A stretch of 64,000 nt of DNA from Aquificota bacterium (GTDB lineage: Bacteria > Aquificota > Aquificia > Aquificales > Aquificaceae), in NCBI GenBank assembly GCA_013153495.1, contig JAADEH010000003.1, positions 28,116-92,115 of the forward strand, written 5' to 3'. The translations under genes were made by a program, and so were the position numbers. Shown in pieces: positions 19,876 to 29,481 of this stretch. The stretch's first letter is position 1; every line of letters begins with the position of its first letter. The notes below the pieces were generated by a model, which saw nothing but the letters and a program-made list of their open reading frames with translations, searched no databases and had not been told where the DNA came from.

Positions 19876-20797
19876 CGTAGCTGTGAAGTCCCGGGAAGTA
19901 TAGGTTTATTGCAAAGAAGCATATCAGGACGGTTATAAACCCAAACACTACCATCCATGCGACCCTTTTGCCTCTCCATCCCATCAGCTGTCTTGCGTGC
20001 AGGTATGCTCCGAAGAAAAGCCAAACTATCAAAGACCAAACCTCTTTTGGGTCCCAGCTCCAGTATCCGCCCCAGGCTTCGTTAGCCCACGCCGCACCGA
20101 GGATTATAGATGCGGTCCATATGGGGAACACAATCGCTATGGACTTGTAGGTAATTTCGTCCAGGACTTCCTTGGAGGGGAGAATTTTTGCAAACTTCTT
20201 ATCCTTGAAATGTTCCTTTATCAGGTAGGCAACCGCACCGCCGAAAGCCACAGTAAAGCCCGCATACCCGGTAAAAGCGGTAACAACGTGCAGGTATAAC
20301 CAATAACTCCTGAGAGCGGGCATAAGGGGTGTTATTTCGTGGGAAGCCTTGAATATGGCAAAGGCACTCGTGAAAAACAGGAGCGGGACAACGAAAGCTC
20401 CTATTAACTTAAAACCGTATCTACGCTCTATGACCAGATAGACCGCACCCGCTATGAAACTCCAGAAGGTCAAAGCCTCAAAGAGATTGCTCCACGGTGG
20501 GTGGAAAACTCCCATCTGGTAGCTCTCTATGGACCTTCTGACCATTCCGGTTAAGTTCAGGGTAAGTGCAAGGAATAGAACCCCCGTAGCTACATTTCCT
20601 AAAATCCTTTCCCTTATGAGTAGGTATGAGAGATACACCAAAGAAGCAAGTCCGTAAGCGAGCATCGCGGACTTATACCAGAAGGTGTTTTCGTAAGGAA
20701 GCAGGGAGAGGAACACCGCGGTGGCTACACCACCTATGACGAAAAGTATGTCCGTTGACAGACTTATCCTCTTTTTCTGAACCGCAACCTCTTTCAT
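19865..20797 (-). CDS. ccsA: Cytochrome c biogenesis protein CcsA (system II)
   Basis: CcsA with CcsB carries heme across the membrane and ligates it to apocytochromes c. The 310-residue protein has about eight transmembrane helices and the tryptophan-rich heme motif WGGYWSWDPKEVWS near residue 245, with conserved histidines flanking it. Respiratory chains of Aquificaceae are rich in cytochromes c, which fits. Its ATG is 12 bases after the rplI stop, so it may be the last gene of the ribosomal group. The partner ccsB is not in the window. Confidence 0.9.
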   Translation of the reverse strand: MKEVAVQKKRISLSTDILFVIGGVATAVFLSLLPYENTFWYKSAMLAYGLASLVYLSYLLIRERILGNVATGVLFLALTLNLTGMVRRSIESYQMGVFHPPWSNLFEALTFWSFIAGAVYLVIERRYGFKLIGAFVVPLLFFTSAFAIFKASHEITPLMPALRSYWLYLHVVTAFTGYAGFTVAFGGAVAYLIKEHFKDKKFAKILPSKEVLDEITYKSIAIVFPIWTASIILGAAWANEAWGGYWSWDPKEVWSLIVWLFFGAYLHARQLMGWRGKRVAWMVVFGFITVLICFFAINLYFPGLHSYATE

Positions 20798-20809
20798 GGC
20801 ACCAATAAT

Positions 20810-21262
20810 TTAAGACTTTTCCTCGGGTTTGACATCAAGTTTTATCTCTACAGATACATCCCTGTGGAGTCTGATAGTTATCGTATAAACTCCAACGTGC
20901 TTTATTGCATGCGGTAGGACTACGTTCTTTCTGTCAACCTCTATGCCTTTCTCCTTTAGAGCGTTGACTATGTCCGCAGGTGTAACTGACCCAAAGAGTT
21001 TACCCGCTTCTCCCACGGGCTTGACAACCTCTACCACTACACCTTCCAGCTTTTTAGCAAGTTCGAGGGCTTTCTTCTTCTCACGCTCGAGCTTTCTCGC
21101 CTTCTGCTTAAGGATTTCCTGAATGTGTTTTACATTACCTTCCGTTGCGGGCAGGGCATAGCCCCGGGGTATGAGGTAGTTGTTGGCAAAACCTCTCTTT
21201 ACTTCAATTACATCTCCGAAAAATCCGTATCCTTCTAAGTCCTGGGTAAGGATTACCTTCAT
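20810..21262 (-). CDS. rplI: 50S ribosomal protein L9
   Basis: bL9 has an N-terminal globular domain, a long connecting helix and a C-terminal domain. The 150-residue product starts MKVILTQDLEGYGFFGDV, the canonical beginning, with the RGFANNYLIPRGYA segment at about 24-37 and a charged helix at about 42-75. ATG at 21262 is chosen over the longer frame because AGGAGG precedes it and it gives the family start. It follows rpsR in the conserved S6-SSB-S18-L9 order. Confidence 0.96.
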   Translation of the reverse strand: MKVILTQDLEGYGFFGDVIEVKRGFANNYLIPRGYALPATEGNVKHIQEILKQKARKLEREKKKALELAKKLEGVVVEVVKPVGEAGKLFGSVTPADIVNALKEKGIEVDRKNVVLPHAIKHVGVYTITIRLHRDVSVEIKLDVKPEEKS

Positions 21263-21276
21263 GCCAAGTTCCTCCT

Positions 21277-21498
21277 TTAGACTACAACGTAGGGAAGAAG
21301 CGCAAGCTGACGTGCTCTCTTTATCTGAAGAGCAAGCCTTTTCTGGTGCCTGTTGCACAGGTTAGTCTGCCTTCTGGACTTAATCCTCGCTCTTTCGGTC
21401 ATGAACTGTCTTAGCTCCTCGTAGTTCTTGTAGTCAGGTTCCTTCTTGTTTTCACAGAAGTAGCACACCTTTTTCTTTGAAGGTCTCTTTATAGCCAT
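21277..21498 (-). CDS. rpsR: 30S ribosomal protein S18
   Basis: The 73-residue bS18 pairs with S6 in the small-subunit platform. The sequence has CYFC near the N-terminus and CNRH later, so it is of the cysteine-containing, zinc-capable type, common in thermophiles. The core TNLCNRHQKRLALQIKRAR is the rRNA-binding signature. The start MAIKRPSKKK at 21498 is chosen over a nine-codon longer frame. It begins one base after the stop of the PhnD-like gene. Confidence 0.95.
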   Translation of the reverse strand: MAIKRPSKKKVCYFCENKKEPDYKNYEELRQFMTERARIKSRRQTNLCNRHQKRLALQIKRARQLALLPYVVV

Positions 21499-21499
21499 A

Positions 21500-22204
21500 T
21501 CACGCCTCCTGAAGAAATTTCTCAAGGTAATCCAGAGAGTCCACCGGATACCAGGACCCTATCCTGAGCTGTTTCATTATTTTAGCTCCTTCTTCGTCCT
21601 CTGGCATCTCTTTTAGAGCATAAAGAATAGTGCTCTTAAACTGGGCAAGCTCCGGAGCTATCATGAGAAGATGGGAGCTTACCTTCTCGTTGCTCTCGAG
21701 AACCACATCCACGCCCCTTTTAGACAGGTCCGAAAGTTGCTCCCAAAAGTCTTTGTATAAAAACCCGTAGGGTGCTTCTCCTCTCGATACACCGCTCAGG
21801 ACATTCTGCCAGGAATCCCTCAGCTCTATATCGACTTTGATACCTTTATCCTTGAGGATTTTCCTGCCAAGATAGGAAGCAAACTGCCCTTTAACAGCAA
21901 GCACCTTCTTACCTTGCATGGCTTCGAGCGTGGTTTCCTCTCCCTTCTTAGCTATTATTACCACCTCGTCGTAGTTGTCGTTCCCCGCTATGGGCACAAA
22001 CTCCCTTTCCCTGTGAATGCGCAGGGCATCCAGAGGACTTGAGTATGTCATGTCTACTCTTTCAAAGCTGTCGTAGTAGCAATCGAAATCAAAACACTGA
22101 TCCATAGTTATATCCAGACCGGTTTTTTGTGATAGGTATGTTATGAAGTAAAGCCAATTCACCTTGTTTTTTGTGGAGTCGTGGGGACACACAGCTATAA
22201 CCAT
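21500..22204 (-). CDS. PhnD-like periplasmic-binding-fold protein without signal peptide
   Basis: This 234-residue protein has the fold of phosphate/phosphonate ABC-transporter binding proteins: a start like MVIAVCPHDSTKNK, the segment DMTYSSPLDALR in the ligand cleft and the second-lobe motif GKKVLAVKGQFASYLGRK. Unlike true binding proteins it has no signal peptide or lipobox, so it should stay in the cytoplasm. It lies between ssb and rpsR, where most bacteria have nothing. There is no permease or ATPase gene nearby. Ligand and function are unknown. Confidence 0.7.
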   Translation of the reverse strand: MVIAVCPHDSTKNKVNWLYFITYLSQKTGLDITMDQCFDFDCYYDSFERVDMTYSSPLDALRIHREREFVPIAGNDNYDEVVIIAKKGEETTLEAMQGKKVLAVKGQFASYLGRKILKDKGIKVDIELRDSWQNVLSGVSRGEAPYGFLYKDFWEQLSDLSKRGVDVVLESNEKVSSHLLMIAPELAQFKSTILYALKEMPEDEEGAKIMKQLRIGSWYPVDSLDYLEKFLQEA

Positions 22205-22224
22205 ACCGGCTCCCTCCTTTGAGT

Positions 22225-22680
22225 TTAGAATGGTATTTCGTCTTCGTCATCAAAGGTTTTTTCCTCCCTGCTAAACTCCTTAAGCTCCTCTTCTATTCTC
22301 TCAATTTCCGAGGAGCTGTCCTGCGGAGCTATCTCTTCTTCTTCTATTTCATCTATCTTAGGTTTGCGGATTATCTTCACGGACTCTGCCACTATGCGAA
22401 CCCTGCTGTAATTCTTCCCGTCCTGTCCGGTCCACCTGTCGTGGGATAGCCTACCTTCCAAAACCACCATGTATCCCTTGGACAACCGGGTGGAGAGGTC
22501 TTCTGCCAAACTTCCGTAGGCTTTCACGTCGAAGAAGTGGCTTTCCTCCTTCCACTCATCTCCGGACTTATACCTGCGGTTCCACACTATCCCGAACTCC
22601 GTAACCGCTGTTCCGGAAGGCAGGTATCTTATTACCGGGTCCGCAGTCAGCCTGCCTATTAGCAGAACTTTATTTAGCAC
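22225..22680 (-). CDS. ssb: Single-stranded DNA-binding protein
   Basis: SSB coats single-stranded DNA in replication and repair. The 151-residue product has the OB-fold from residue 1 to about 105, starting MLNKVLLIGRLTADP, and an acidic tail ending DDEDEIPF, the partner-binding tip. It sits between rpsF and rpsR as in many bacteria and overlaps rpsF by 11 bases. Confidence 0.96.
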   Translation of the reverse strand: MLNKVLLIGRLTADPVIRYLPSGTAVTEFGIVWNRRYKSGDEWKEESHFFDVKAYGSLAEDLSTRLSKGYMVVLEGRLSHDRWTGQDGKNYSRVRIVAESVKIIRKPKIDEIEEEEIAPQDSSSEIERIEEELKEFSREEKTFDDEDEIPF

Positions 22681-23011
22681 CTTTTATTACCTCGCTCTCC
22701 TTTATCTGGAAGTTGAGCCACCTTATGACGTCCTCGTTTATCTTGAGCTGGAAGTCAAGCTCGTTGGGGAGCTGGGGATTCTCGGTTTTATACTGAATGA
22801 GGAAGTATCTTCCGTGGTTGAAGTTCTCTATTGGGTATGCGAGGGTCTTTGTTCCCCAGTCTTGAAAGTGTAGAATTTCTCCACCTTTTGACTCTATAAA
22901 CTTCTTTATCTCCTCAGCCTTCTGCTTGGTCTCTTCCTCCGTTAGAGTAGGTTTGAGAACAAAAACCGTTTCGTAAAATCTGAGCGTCTTGTAATGCCTG
23001 TGCCTCGGCAT
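22670..23011 (-). CDS. rpsF: 30S ribosomal protein S6
   Basis: bS6 is the S18 partner in the 30S platform. The 113-residue product starts with RFYETVFVLKPTLTEEE and has the DWGTKTLAYPIENFNHGRYFLI core typical of the family. It is the first gene of the group rpsF-ssb-(PhnD-like)-rpsR-rplI. The leader upstream contains a strong hairpin and a CCG-containing stretch described separately. Confidence 0.95.
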   Translation of the reverse strand: MPRHRHYKTLRFYETVFVLKPTLTEEETKQKAEEIKKFIESKGGEILHFQDWGTKTLAYPIENFNHGRYFLIQYKTENPQLPNELDFQLKINEDVIRWLNFQIKESEVIKGAK

Positions 23012-23058
23012 CTTTTTACCTCCCGGACTTTTTGGTCCCTTCCCTTTGGGGAAGGAAC
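23012..23058 (-). promoter_or_regulatory. Candidate S6:S18 autoregulatory leader hairpin
   Basis: On the minus strand, bases 23058-23049 pair with 23044-23035 as a ten-base-pair stem with a four-base loop (one G-U pair). Between this stem and the ribosome binding site of rpsF lies AAAAAGTCCGGGAGGT. A CCG trinucleotide beside a stem is the hallmark of the S6:S18-binding mRNA element known in many bacteria. It could instead be an attenuator; a covariation model is needed to decide. Confidence 0.45.
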
Positions 23059-23072
23059 GAGGCAGAGTTAAA

Positions 23073-23081
23073 ATTTTAGCA
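23073..23081 (-). promoter_or_regulatory. Extended -10 promoter of the rpsF operon
   Basis: The minus strand reads TGCTAAAAT, an extended -10 element (TG-n-TAAAAT), 62 bases before the rpsF ATG. No convincing -35 hexamer was seen, which is acceptable for an extended -10 promoter. Confidence 0.5.
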
Positions 23082-23104
23082 TAAAACTGTTCGGGGAGGA
23101 TGCT

Positions 23105-23893
23105 ATGAGAAAGTTTTTAGCATTTTCCCTTTGCATAATCCTTATTGCCTTTTCTTATGAAGAGAATTCATCGATTCCCGATGAAATTTATGGAGCTAAC
23201 TATGTTCTAAGTGAATATCTTAGTTCTATTGAGCTGGTAAGTTTACCCTCTATTTACAGGATTTTCACCGGAAGTTTTTTAGACTTTCCACCTGCGTGCT
23301 TTCAGTATGAGTCAAAAAAAGGATGCATAAAATTTGTAGAAACCTATTCGTGTCCCGGAGGCTCTTATAAGGTTAAGGTTTCAGGCAAACACCATCATTG
23401 GAAGATGGATTTTAACTGTAGTGGTAGAGTGGGTTCTGTCAATGTTTCAACACAGGGGAAAACCTATTACTATGATTTGCATGTAAAGACAAAGTCAGGG
23501 TTTGAAAGCAGGTATAACTTGGAGATATCTACCGGACAGTTATTCGTTATAAACGGAGATTACAAAGGCAATGGTTTTAGAGTTGTTTATAAAAATTTGA
23601 GATTTTACTTCACAGGATTTGATACAGATAAGCCCTATTTGAAAATAGAAGGTGTTTTAGAAGTTCGTGCTCCTGAGGAGTCCGGTTGTAGGTCGGGTGT
23701 ATTTCGATACTCAACCCCGCAGCCTCTGCCTCTGCACCCGGAGGACTTTAAAGTATTAAGAGATAAGAACCCCATACTTGTTGTGAATGGAAAGAGTATC
23801 AAAATTACTCCTCAAGGTTTGGAATTGGAGGGGAAAATATATACTGACCTATTGTTGTGTCCCTATAGGGGCTTTAATATGGTTTGGAATTGA
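23105..23893 (+). CDS. Secreted cysteine-containing protein of unknown function
   Basis: This 262-residue protein has a signal peptide (about residues 1-18, ending FAFSYE-like) and about seven cysteines in the mature part, including FPPACFQ, KKGCIKF, SCPGG, FNCSG, SGCRSG and LLCPYRG. They could form disulfides in the periplasm. It has no recognised family motif. Its DNA is clearly more AT-rich than the flanking ribosomal and speE genes, which may mean recent acquisition. It is a single gene, divergent from rpsF and convergent with speE, from whose end it is 11 bases away. Confidence 0.6.
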   Translation: MRKFLAFSLCIILIAFSYEENSSIPDEIYGANYVLSEYLSSIELVSLPSIYRIFTGSFLDFPPACFQYESKKGCIKFVETYSCPGGSYKVKVSGKHHHWKMDFNCSGRVGSVNVSTQGKTYYYDLHVKTKSGFESRYNLEISTGQLFVINGDYKGNGFRVVYKNLRFYFTGFDTDKPYLKIEGVLEVRAPEESGCRSGVFRYSTPQPLPLHPEDFKVLRDKNPILVVNGKSIKITPQGLELEGKIYTDLLLCPYRGFNMVWN

Positions 23894-23904
23894 TTTGTCA
23901 GGGT

Positions 23905-25490
<1,586 letters not shown>

Positions 25491-25499
25491 TTATATAAT
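25491..25499. promoter_or_regulatory. Near-symmetric -10 region shared by rsmA and biotin carboxylase gene
   Basis: The sequence TTATATAAT lies in the 19-base gap between two divergent start codons. On the plus strand TATAAT (25494-25499) ends seven bases before ATG 25507. On the minus strand the palindrome TTATATAA can serve rsmA. Neither start has a Shine-Dalgarno sequence. Confidence 0.5.
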
Positions 25500-25506
25500 T
25501 ACACGA

Positions 25507-26940
25507 ATGTTCAGGAAGGTTCTGATAGCTAACAGAGGAGAGGTAGCTCTAAGGATAATAAGAGCCTGTAAGGAGCTGGGTATAAAGACGGTTGCCATAT
25601 ACTCCGAGGCGGACGTTCGCTCCCTCTACGTTAAAAAGGCAGATGAAGCCTACCTCATACCCGGAGACCCCATAAGAGCATACTTGGACTACGTGCGCAT
25701 AGTGGACCTGGCAAGGCAGGTGGGAGCGGAAGCGATACACCCGGGCTACGGGTTCTTGGCTGAGAATGCGGACTTTGCAAGATACTGCCAGAGGAGGGGA
25801 ATAACCTTCATAGGTCCCACCCCCGAGCAGATAGATACCTTCGGGGACAAGGTAAAGGCTAAAAAGGTTATGTCCGAGGCGGGGCTTCCTGTAGTTCCGG
25901 GCATTCCCGAACCCATAAGGGATGTGGAGGAAGCTCTCAAGTTTGCCCGTGAGATTGGTTTTCCCGTGATGCTGAAGGCTGCCTACGGCGGTGGCGGAAG
26001 GGGAATGAGGGTGGTTTATTCGGAAGAGGAACTCAAAACTGCCTTTGAATCCGCTTACAGGGAGGCGGAGACCTTCTTCGGTAAAGGGGACATATTTATA
26101 GAGAAATACATAGACAATCCCAAACACATAGAGGTTCAGGTCCTCGGGGACAAATACGGAAACATCATTCACTTAGGTGAAAGAGATTGCTCAATCCAGA
26201 GGAGACACCAGAAGCTCATAGAGATTGCCCCTTCCCCTGCACTTCCTCAAGATTTGAGGATGAAGATACTCGGTAATGCTGTTCGGGCGCTTATGAGGGT
26301 CGGCTACGAAAATGCGGGAACCCTTGAGTTCTTGGTGGATACGAAGACAGGAGAGTATTACTTCATAGAGATGAACACCCGTCTGCAGGTGGAACACACC
26401 ATAACCGAGACCATAACGGGAATAGACATAGTGGAAGCTATGATAAGGATAGCGGCGGGAGAACCACTGCCGATACTCCAGAGCGACGTTACTTTTAGGG
26501 GATATGCCATAGAGTTCAGGATAAATGCGGAGGACCCCAAAAAGGGTTTTGCCCCCTCTCCCGGAAAGATAACCGCTTACTACTCACCCGGCGGACCGGG
26601 TGTGAGGATAGATGCCGGGGTTTACAAGGACTACATAATCCCTCCCTACTACGACTCTATGATTGCTAAGATGACCGTGTGGGCGCTCACTTGGGAAAAA
26701 ACCGTAGCCCGTGCGAGAAGAGCCATAGACGAGTTCATAGTTCGTGGCGTTCCCACAAACATTCCCCTTTACAGGGAAATAATAAGGGACCCGGACTTCC
26801 TCAGAGGAGACTTTGGGGTCAAGTTCTTGGAGGACAAGATACAGAGAGGAGAATACGACTTTGAGATAGAGGGAGAGGTGGACAAGGAAGACATAGTCCT
26901 CGCAATATCAGCAGCGATAGCCGCTCATTACGGTCTGTAA
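25507..26940 (+). CDS. Biotin carboxylase subunit (pyruvate, 2-oxoglutarate or acetyl-CoA type)
   Basis: This 477-residue ATP-grasp enzyme carboxylates biotin. It has the VLIANRGEVALRIIRA N-terminus, the glycine-rich ATP loop GGGGRGM (about residue 165) and the active-site EMNTRLQVEH (about 290). In Aquificaceae, paralogs serve acetyl-CoA carboxylase and the two-subunit pyruvate or 2-oxoglutarate carboxylases linked to the reductive TCA cycle. The C-terminal run KEDIVLAISAAIAAHYGL resembles the carboxylase small subunits of that cycle more than ordinary AccC, but the substrate cannot be fixed here because no transferase or biotin-carrier gene lies nearby. Confidence 0.88.
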   Translation: MFRKVLIANRGEVALRIIRACKELGIKTVAIYSEADVRSLYVKKADEAYLIPGDPIRAYLDYVRIVDLARQVGAEAIHPGYGFLAENADFARYCQRRGITFIGPTPEQIDTFGDKVKAKKVMSEAGLPVVPGIPEPIRDVEEALKFAREIGFPVMLKAAYGGGGRGMRVVYSEEELKTAFESAYREAETFFGKGDIFIEKYIDNPKHIEVQVLGDKYGNIIHLGERDCSIQRRHQKLIEIAPSPALPQDLRMKILGNAVRALMRVGYENAGTLEFLVDTKTGEYYFIEMNTRLQVEHTITETITGIDIVEAMIRIAAGEPLPILQSDVTFRGYAIEFRINAEDPKKGFAPSPGKITAYYSPGGPGVRIDAGVYKDYIIPPYYDSMIAKMTVWALTWEKTVARARRAIDEFIVRGVPTNIPLYREIIRDPDFLRGDFGVKFLEDKIQRGEYDFEIEGEVDKEDIVLAISAAIAAHYGL

Positions 26941-27707
26941 CGAATAATAAGGGGGTCGCTCTCCACCCCGAACCTGTTTATAGAGTGAACCCTGTATATA
27001 ACTTCCTGCGTAGGAGCCTTTTCGGAAAAAACGTTCCCGACGATGGGTTTTGGGGTTAGCTTTTTCCCATCCCTGTAAACGACAAACCCGACTACATCCT
27101 CGGAGTCCAGCCACCAGTAGAGGTAAATTCTGTCCTTTTTCACCACATATCTCCCTTCTTCGGGTTTCGGTGGTTTTGGAGGTGCTTTGGGCGGGATTTC
27201 AACAACTACGGGCTGGCTCTCTCCCTCAGAAAGAACCTTGGTTATAGCTACCTTTTGGGGCTTGAAACTTCTCTTGAGCTTGATTTTTCTACCCTCGAAC
27301 ACCTTTGCGCTTGTGGGTATAGGAAATTCTCTAAATTCATAGACTTTGTAGGTGCCGGGTTCATTCAGAACAACTACCAGGCTATCATCGAGTAGCTCTA
27401 CCTTATAGGAAGGCTTTACAGGAGGTGCTTCCTCCACGCAGGACATTCTGACCTTACCTTCCCTGTGCTTTACCTTAAAGCAGAGCCTCCCTTTAGCCTC
27501 TTTTACGAAGAAGCCGTTTGCTTTTTTAAAACCTTCCACGGTTATACCGCTTGTTTTGGGGATTACAAATACATAATAGCCGATTCTTAAAACTTTATAT
27601 TTTGGTTCTGGTAGAGGTTTTGGGTCTTTTTTTATCCCGCAAGAGGCTAAAAATATAAAATTCAAAACCATAAGAGAGACTTTTAAAATTATGCGCTTCA
27701 TGTTCAA
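26928..27707 (-). CDS. Lipoprotein with fibronectin-III-like C-terminal domain
   Basis: The 259-residue protein has a signal peptide with lipobox LASC near residue 23, followed by GIKKDPKPLPEP, a start typical of small envelope lipoproteins (LptM-like). The C-terminal 80 residues (YVVKKDRIYLYWWL to VESDPLIIRY) look like a fibronectin type III beta-sandwich. It is probably anchored in the outer membrane. The function is unknown. It converges with the biotin carboxylase gene, overlapping its end by 13 bases. Confidence 0.7.
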   Translation of the reverse strand: MNMKRIILKVSLMVLNFIFLASCGIKKDPKPLPEPKYKVLRIGYYVFVIPKTSGITVEGFKKANGFFVKEAKGRLCFKVKHREGKVRMSCVEEAPPVKPSYKVELLDDSLVVVLNEPGTYKVYEFREFPIPTSAKVFEGRKIKLKRSFKPQKVAITKVLSEGESQPVVVEIPPKAPPKPPKPEEGRYVVKKDRIYLYWWLDSEDVVGFVVYRDGKKLTPKPIVGNVFSEKAPTQEVIYRVHSINRFGVESDPLIIRYRP

Positions 27708-27737
27708 TTTAAAATTATATGCTTTTATGCTCGGGGG

Positions 27738-27765
27738 TTGACAAGCAATGATTTTAGTCTAAAAT
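27738..27765 (+). promoter_or_regulatory. Sigma-70-type promoter of the KamA-family gene
   Basis: TTGACA at 27738-27743 and TAAAAT at 27760-27765 are separated by 16 bases, the best consensus promoter in the window. It would give a leader of roughly 60-65 bases that contains the ribosome binding site AAAGGAGGTG before ATG 27835. Confidence 0.7.
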
Positions 27766-27834
27766 AAAGACTACCAAAAATCGCTTCTTAAGTTGCGTAA
27801 TTTTATTTTGCCCAAATCAAAGGAGGTGGAAGAT

Positions 27835-28962
27835 ATGGGAAACAAGGTTAAATACATAATAAAGCTTGAACAAGTCAATGAATTGAGTCCAGAGGAAAGG
27901 GAAGAACTCAAAGAAGTTACGGAAAAATTCGCTTTTAGGACAAATAATTACTATAACTCTCTAATAGATTGGTCCGACCCTGACGACCCCATAAGGAGGA
28001 TAGTTATTCCCACAACCGAGGAGCTGGAAGTTTGGGGAAAGCTCGACGCTTCCAACGAAAGCAAATACATGAAAGTCCACGGGCTTGAGCACAAATACCC
28101 CGACACCGCTCTTTTGCTCGTTACGGACGTGTGCGGTATATACTGCAGGTTCTGCTTCCGTAAAAGGCTGTTTATGAACGACAACGACGAGGTGGCGAGG
28201 GACGTTTCCGAAGGTCTCGAATACATCAGAAACCACCCCGAGGTCAACAACGTCCTGCTTACCGGAGGAGACCCCCTCGTTTTAGCTACCTTCAAGTTGG
28301 AGAAGATACTCAAAGCTCTTGCGGAGATACCTCACGTGAGAATTGTCAGAATCGGTTCCAAGATGCTTGCGGTTAACCCATTCAGAGTCATAGACGACCC
28401 GGCACTGCTCGAACTCTTCGAGTGGTTCAACACGGAAACCGGCAAGAAACTTTATCTGATGAACCACTTCAATCACCCCAGGGAACTCACCGACGAGGCA
28501 AAGAAGGCAATAGAGCTTGTTCAGAAAACCGGAACCACCATGACTAACCAAACACCTATCCTGAAGGGAATAAACGACTCCTATCCTGTTCTTAGGGAAC
28601 TCCTCGAGGAGCTTTCCTTCATCGGGGTGCCTCCTTATTACGTGTTCCAGTGCAGACCCACCGCAGGGAATAAAGCATATTCCACCAAGATAGAGGAGAC
28701 CATAGACCTTGTCGAGGCGGTTCGCTCGGCGGTATCCGGTCTCGCGGCAAGGGTAAGATACGTTATGTCCCACGAAACGGGTAAGATAGAGATACTCGGC
28801 AAAAGCAGTGAACTTATATTCTTCAGATACCACAGAGCTGCGGACCCCGAAAATGCAGGGAAGTTTATGATATACAGGAGAAACCCGGACGCCCACTGGT
28901 TCGATGACTATAAGGAGCTTGTGGAAGAGTATAAGGTTGAAACTCAGGAACAGTGTGTTTAA
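27835..28962 (+). CDS. KamA-family radical SAM aminomutase
   Basis: The 375-residue radical SAM protein has the cluster motif CGIYCRFC (first Cys near residue 100), LLTGGDPLVL (SAM and cofactor contacts) and the family's PLP region with FQCRPTAGNKAY. It belongs with lysine 2,3-aminomutases and the EF-P modifying EpmB. Which amino acid or protein is the substrate cannot be told. ATG 27835 is chosen over an upstream TTG because AAAGGAGGTG precedes it. The gene has its own strong promoter; the helical gene that follows is 12 bases downstream. Confidence 0.82.
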   Translation: MGNKVKYIIKLEQVNELSPEEREELKEVTEKFAFRTNNYYNSLIDWSDPDDPIRRIVIPTTEELEVWGKLDASNESKYMKVHGLEHKYPDTALLLVTDVCGIYCRFCFRKRLFMNDNDEVARDVSEGLEYIRNHPEVNNVLLTGGDPLVLATFKLEKILKALAEIPHVRIVRIGSKMLAVNPFRVIDDPALLELFEWFNTETGKKLYLMNHFNHPRELTDEAKKAIELVQKTGTTMTNQTPILKGINDSYPVLRELLEELSFIGVPPYYVFQCRPTAGNKAYSTKIEETIDLVEAVRSAVSGLAARVRYVMSHETGKIEILGKSSELIFFRYHRAADPENAGKFMIYRRNPDAHWFDDYKELVEEYKVETQEQCV

Positions 28963-28974
28963 CTTCTTTCAATA

Positions 28975-29466
28975 ATGGAGATGTCCCCCTACTACGTGCT
29001 TTTGGCGAAGCTGGAGGAGGAGATATCCTTTCAGAGAAAGGTTATAAATACTTTTCTTTTTGCCCAGCAAAGGTCATCTCACGAGATAACCCTTAAAACC
29101 ATAGACATACTTCGGAGGCTCGCTCAGAGCTTCCGCCTGATTGCCCTCGTTCTCGACGAGGTGGAAACCATCTCCGACAAATACATGAAAGAACAGGCAC
29201 TCCTAATGAGTTCTGAGAGCCTCTCTTTGACCTCCCTTTTACTCCCCGCACTGGAAAATGTTTCTCCCATATTCTTAGAAAGCTTGACCCTCTATGACGA
29301 ACCCATACTGGACAGAATAGAGGCAGTTGCGGAGTTCATAGAGAACTCCCTCCAGGAAAGCGAAAGCCTGTCCACCGAAGAGCTTGCCCAAACGGTGGAA
29401 GACATAATGAAAACCCTTGAATACCACATAAGGTTAGGAGAAAGGTCACTTGGCAAAATAGTTTGA
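28975..29466 (+). CDS. Helical protein of unknown function
   Basis: This 163-residue protein appears all-helical and soluble, rich in L, E, S and I, with no signal peptide or known motif. It lies between the KamA-family gene and topA, both on the same strand, and has no clear ribosome binding site. I do not recognise its family. Conservation with topA in relatives would indicate whether it works with either neighbour. Confidence 0.55.
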   Translation: MEMSPYYVLLAKLEEEISFQRKVINTFLFAQQRSSHEITLKTIDILRRLAQSFRLIALVLDEVETISDKYMKEQALLMSSESLSLTSLLLPALENVSPIFLESLTLYDEPILDRIEAVAEFIENSLQESESLSTEELAQTVEDIMKTLEYHIRLGERSLGKIV

Positions 29467-29481
29467 CCTATAATTTCCCCT

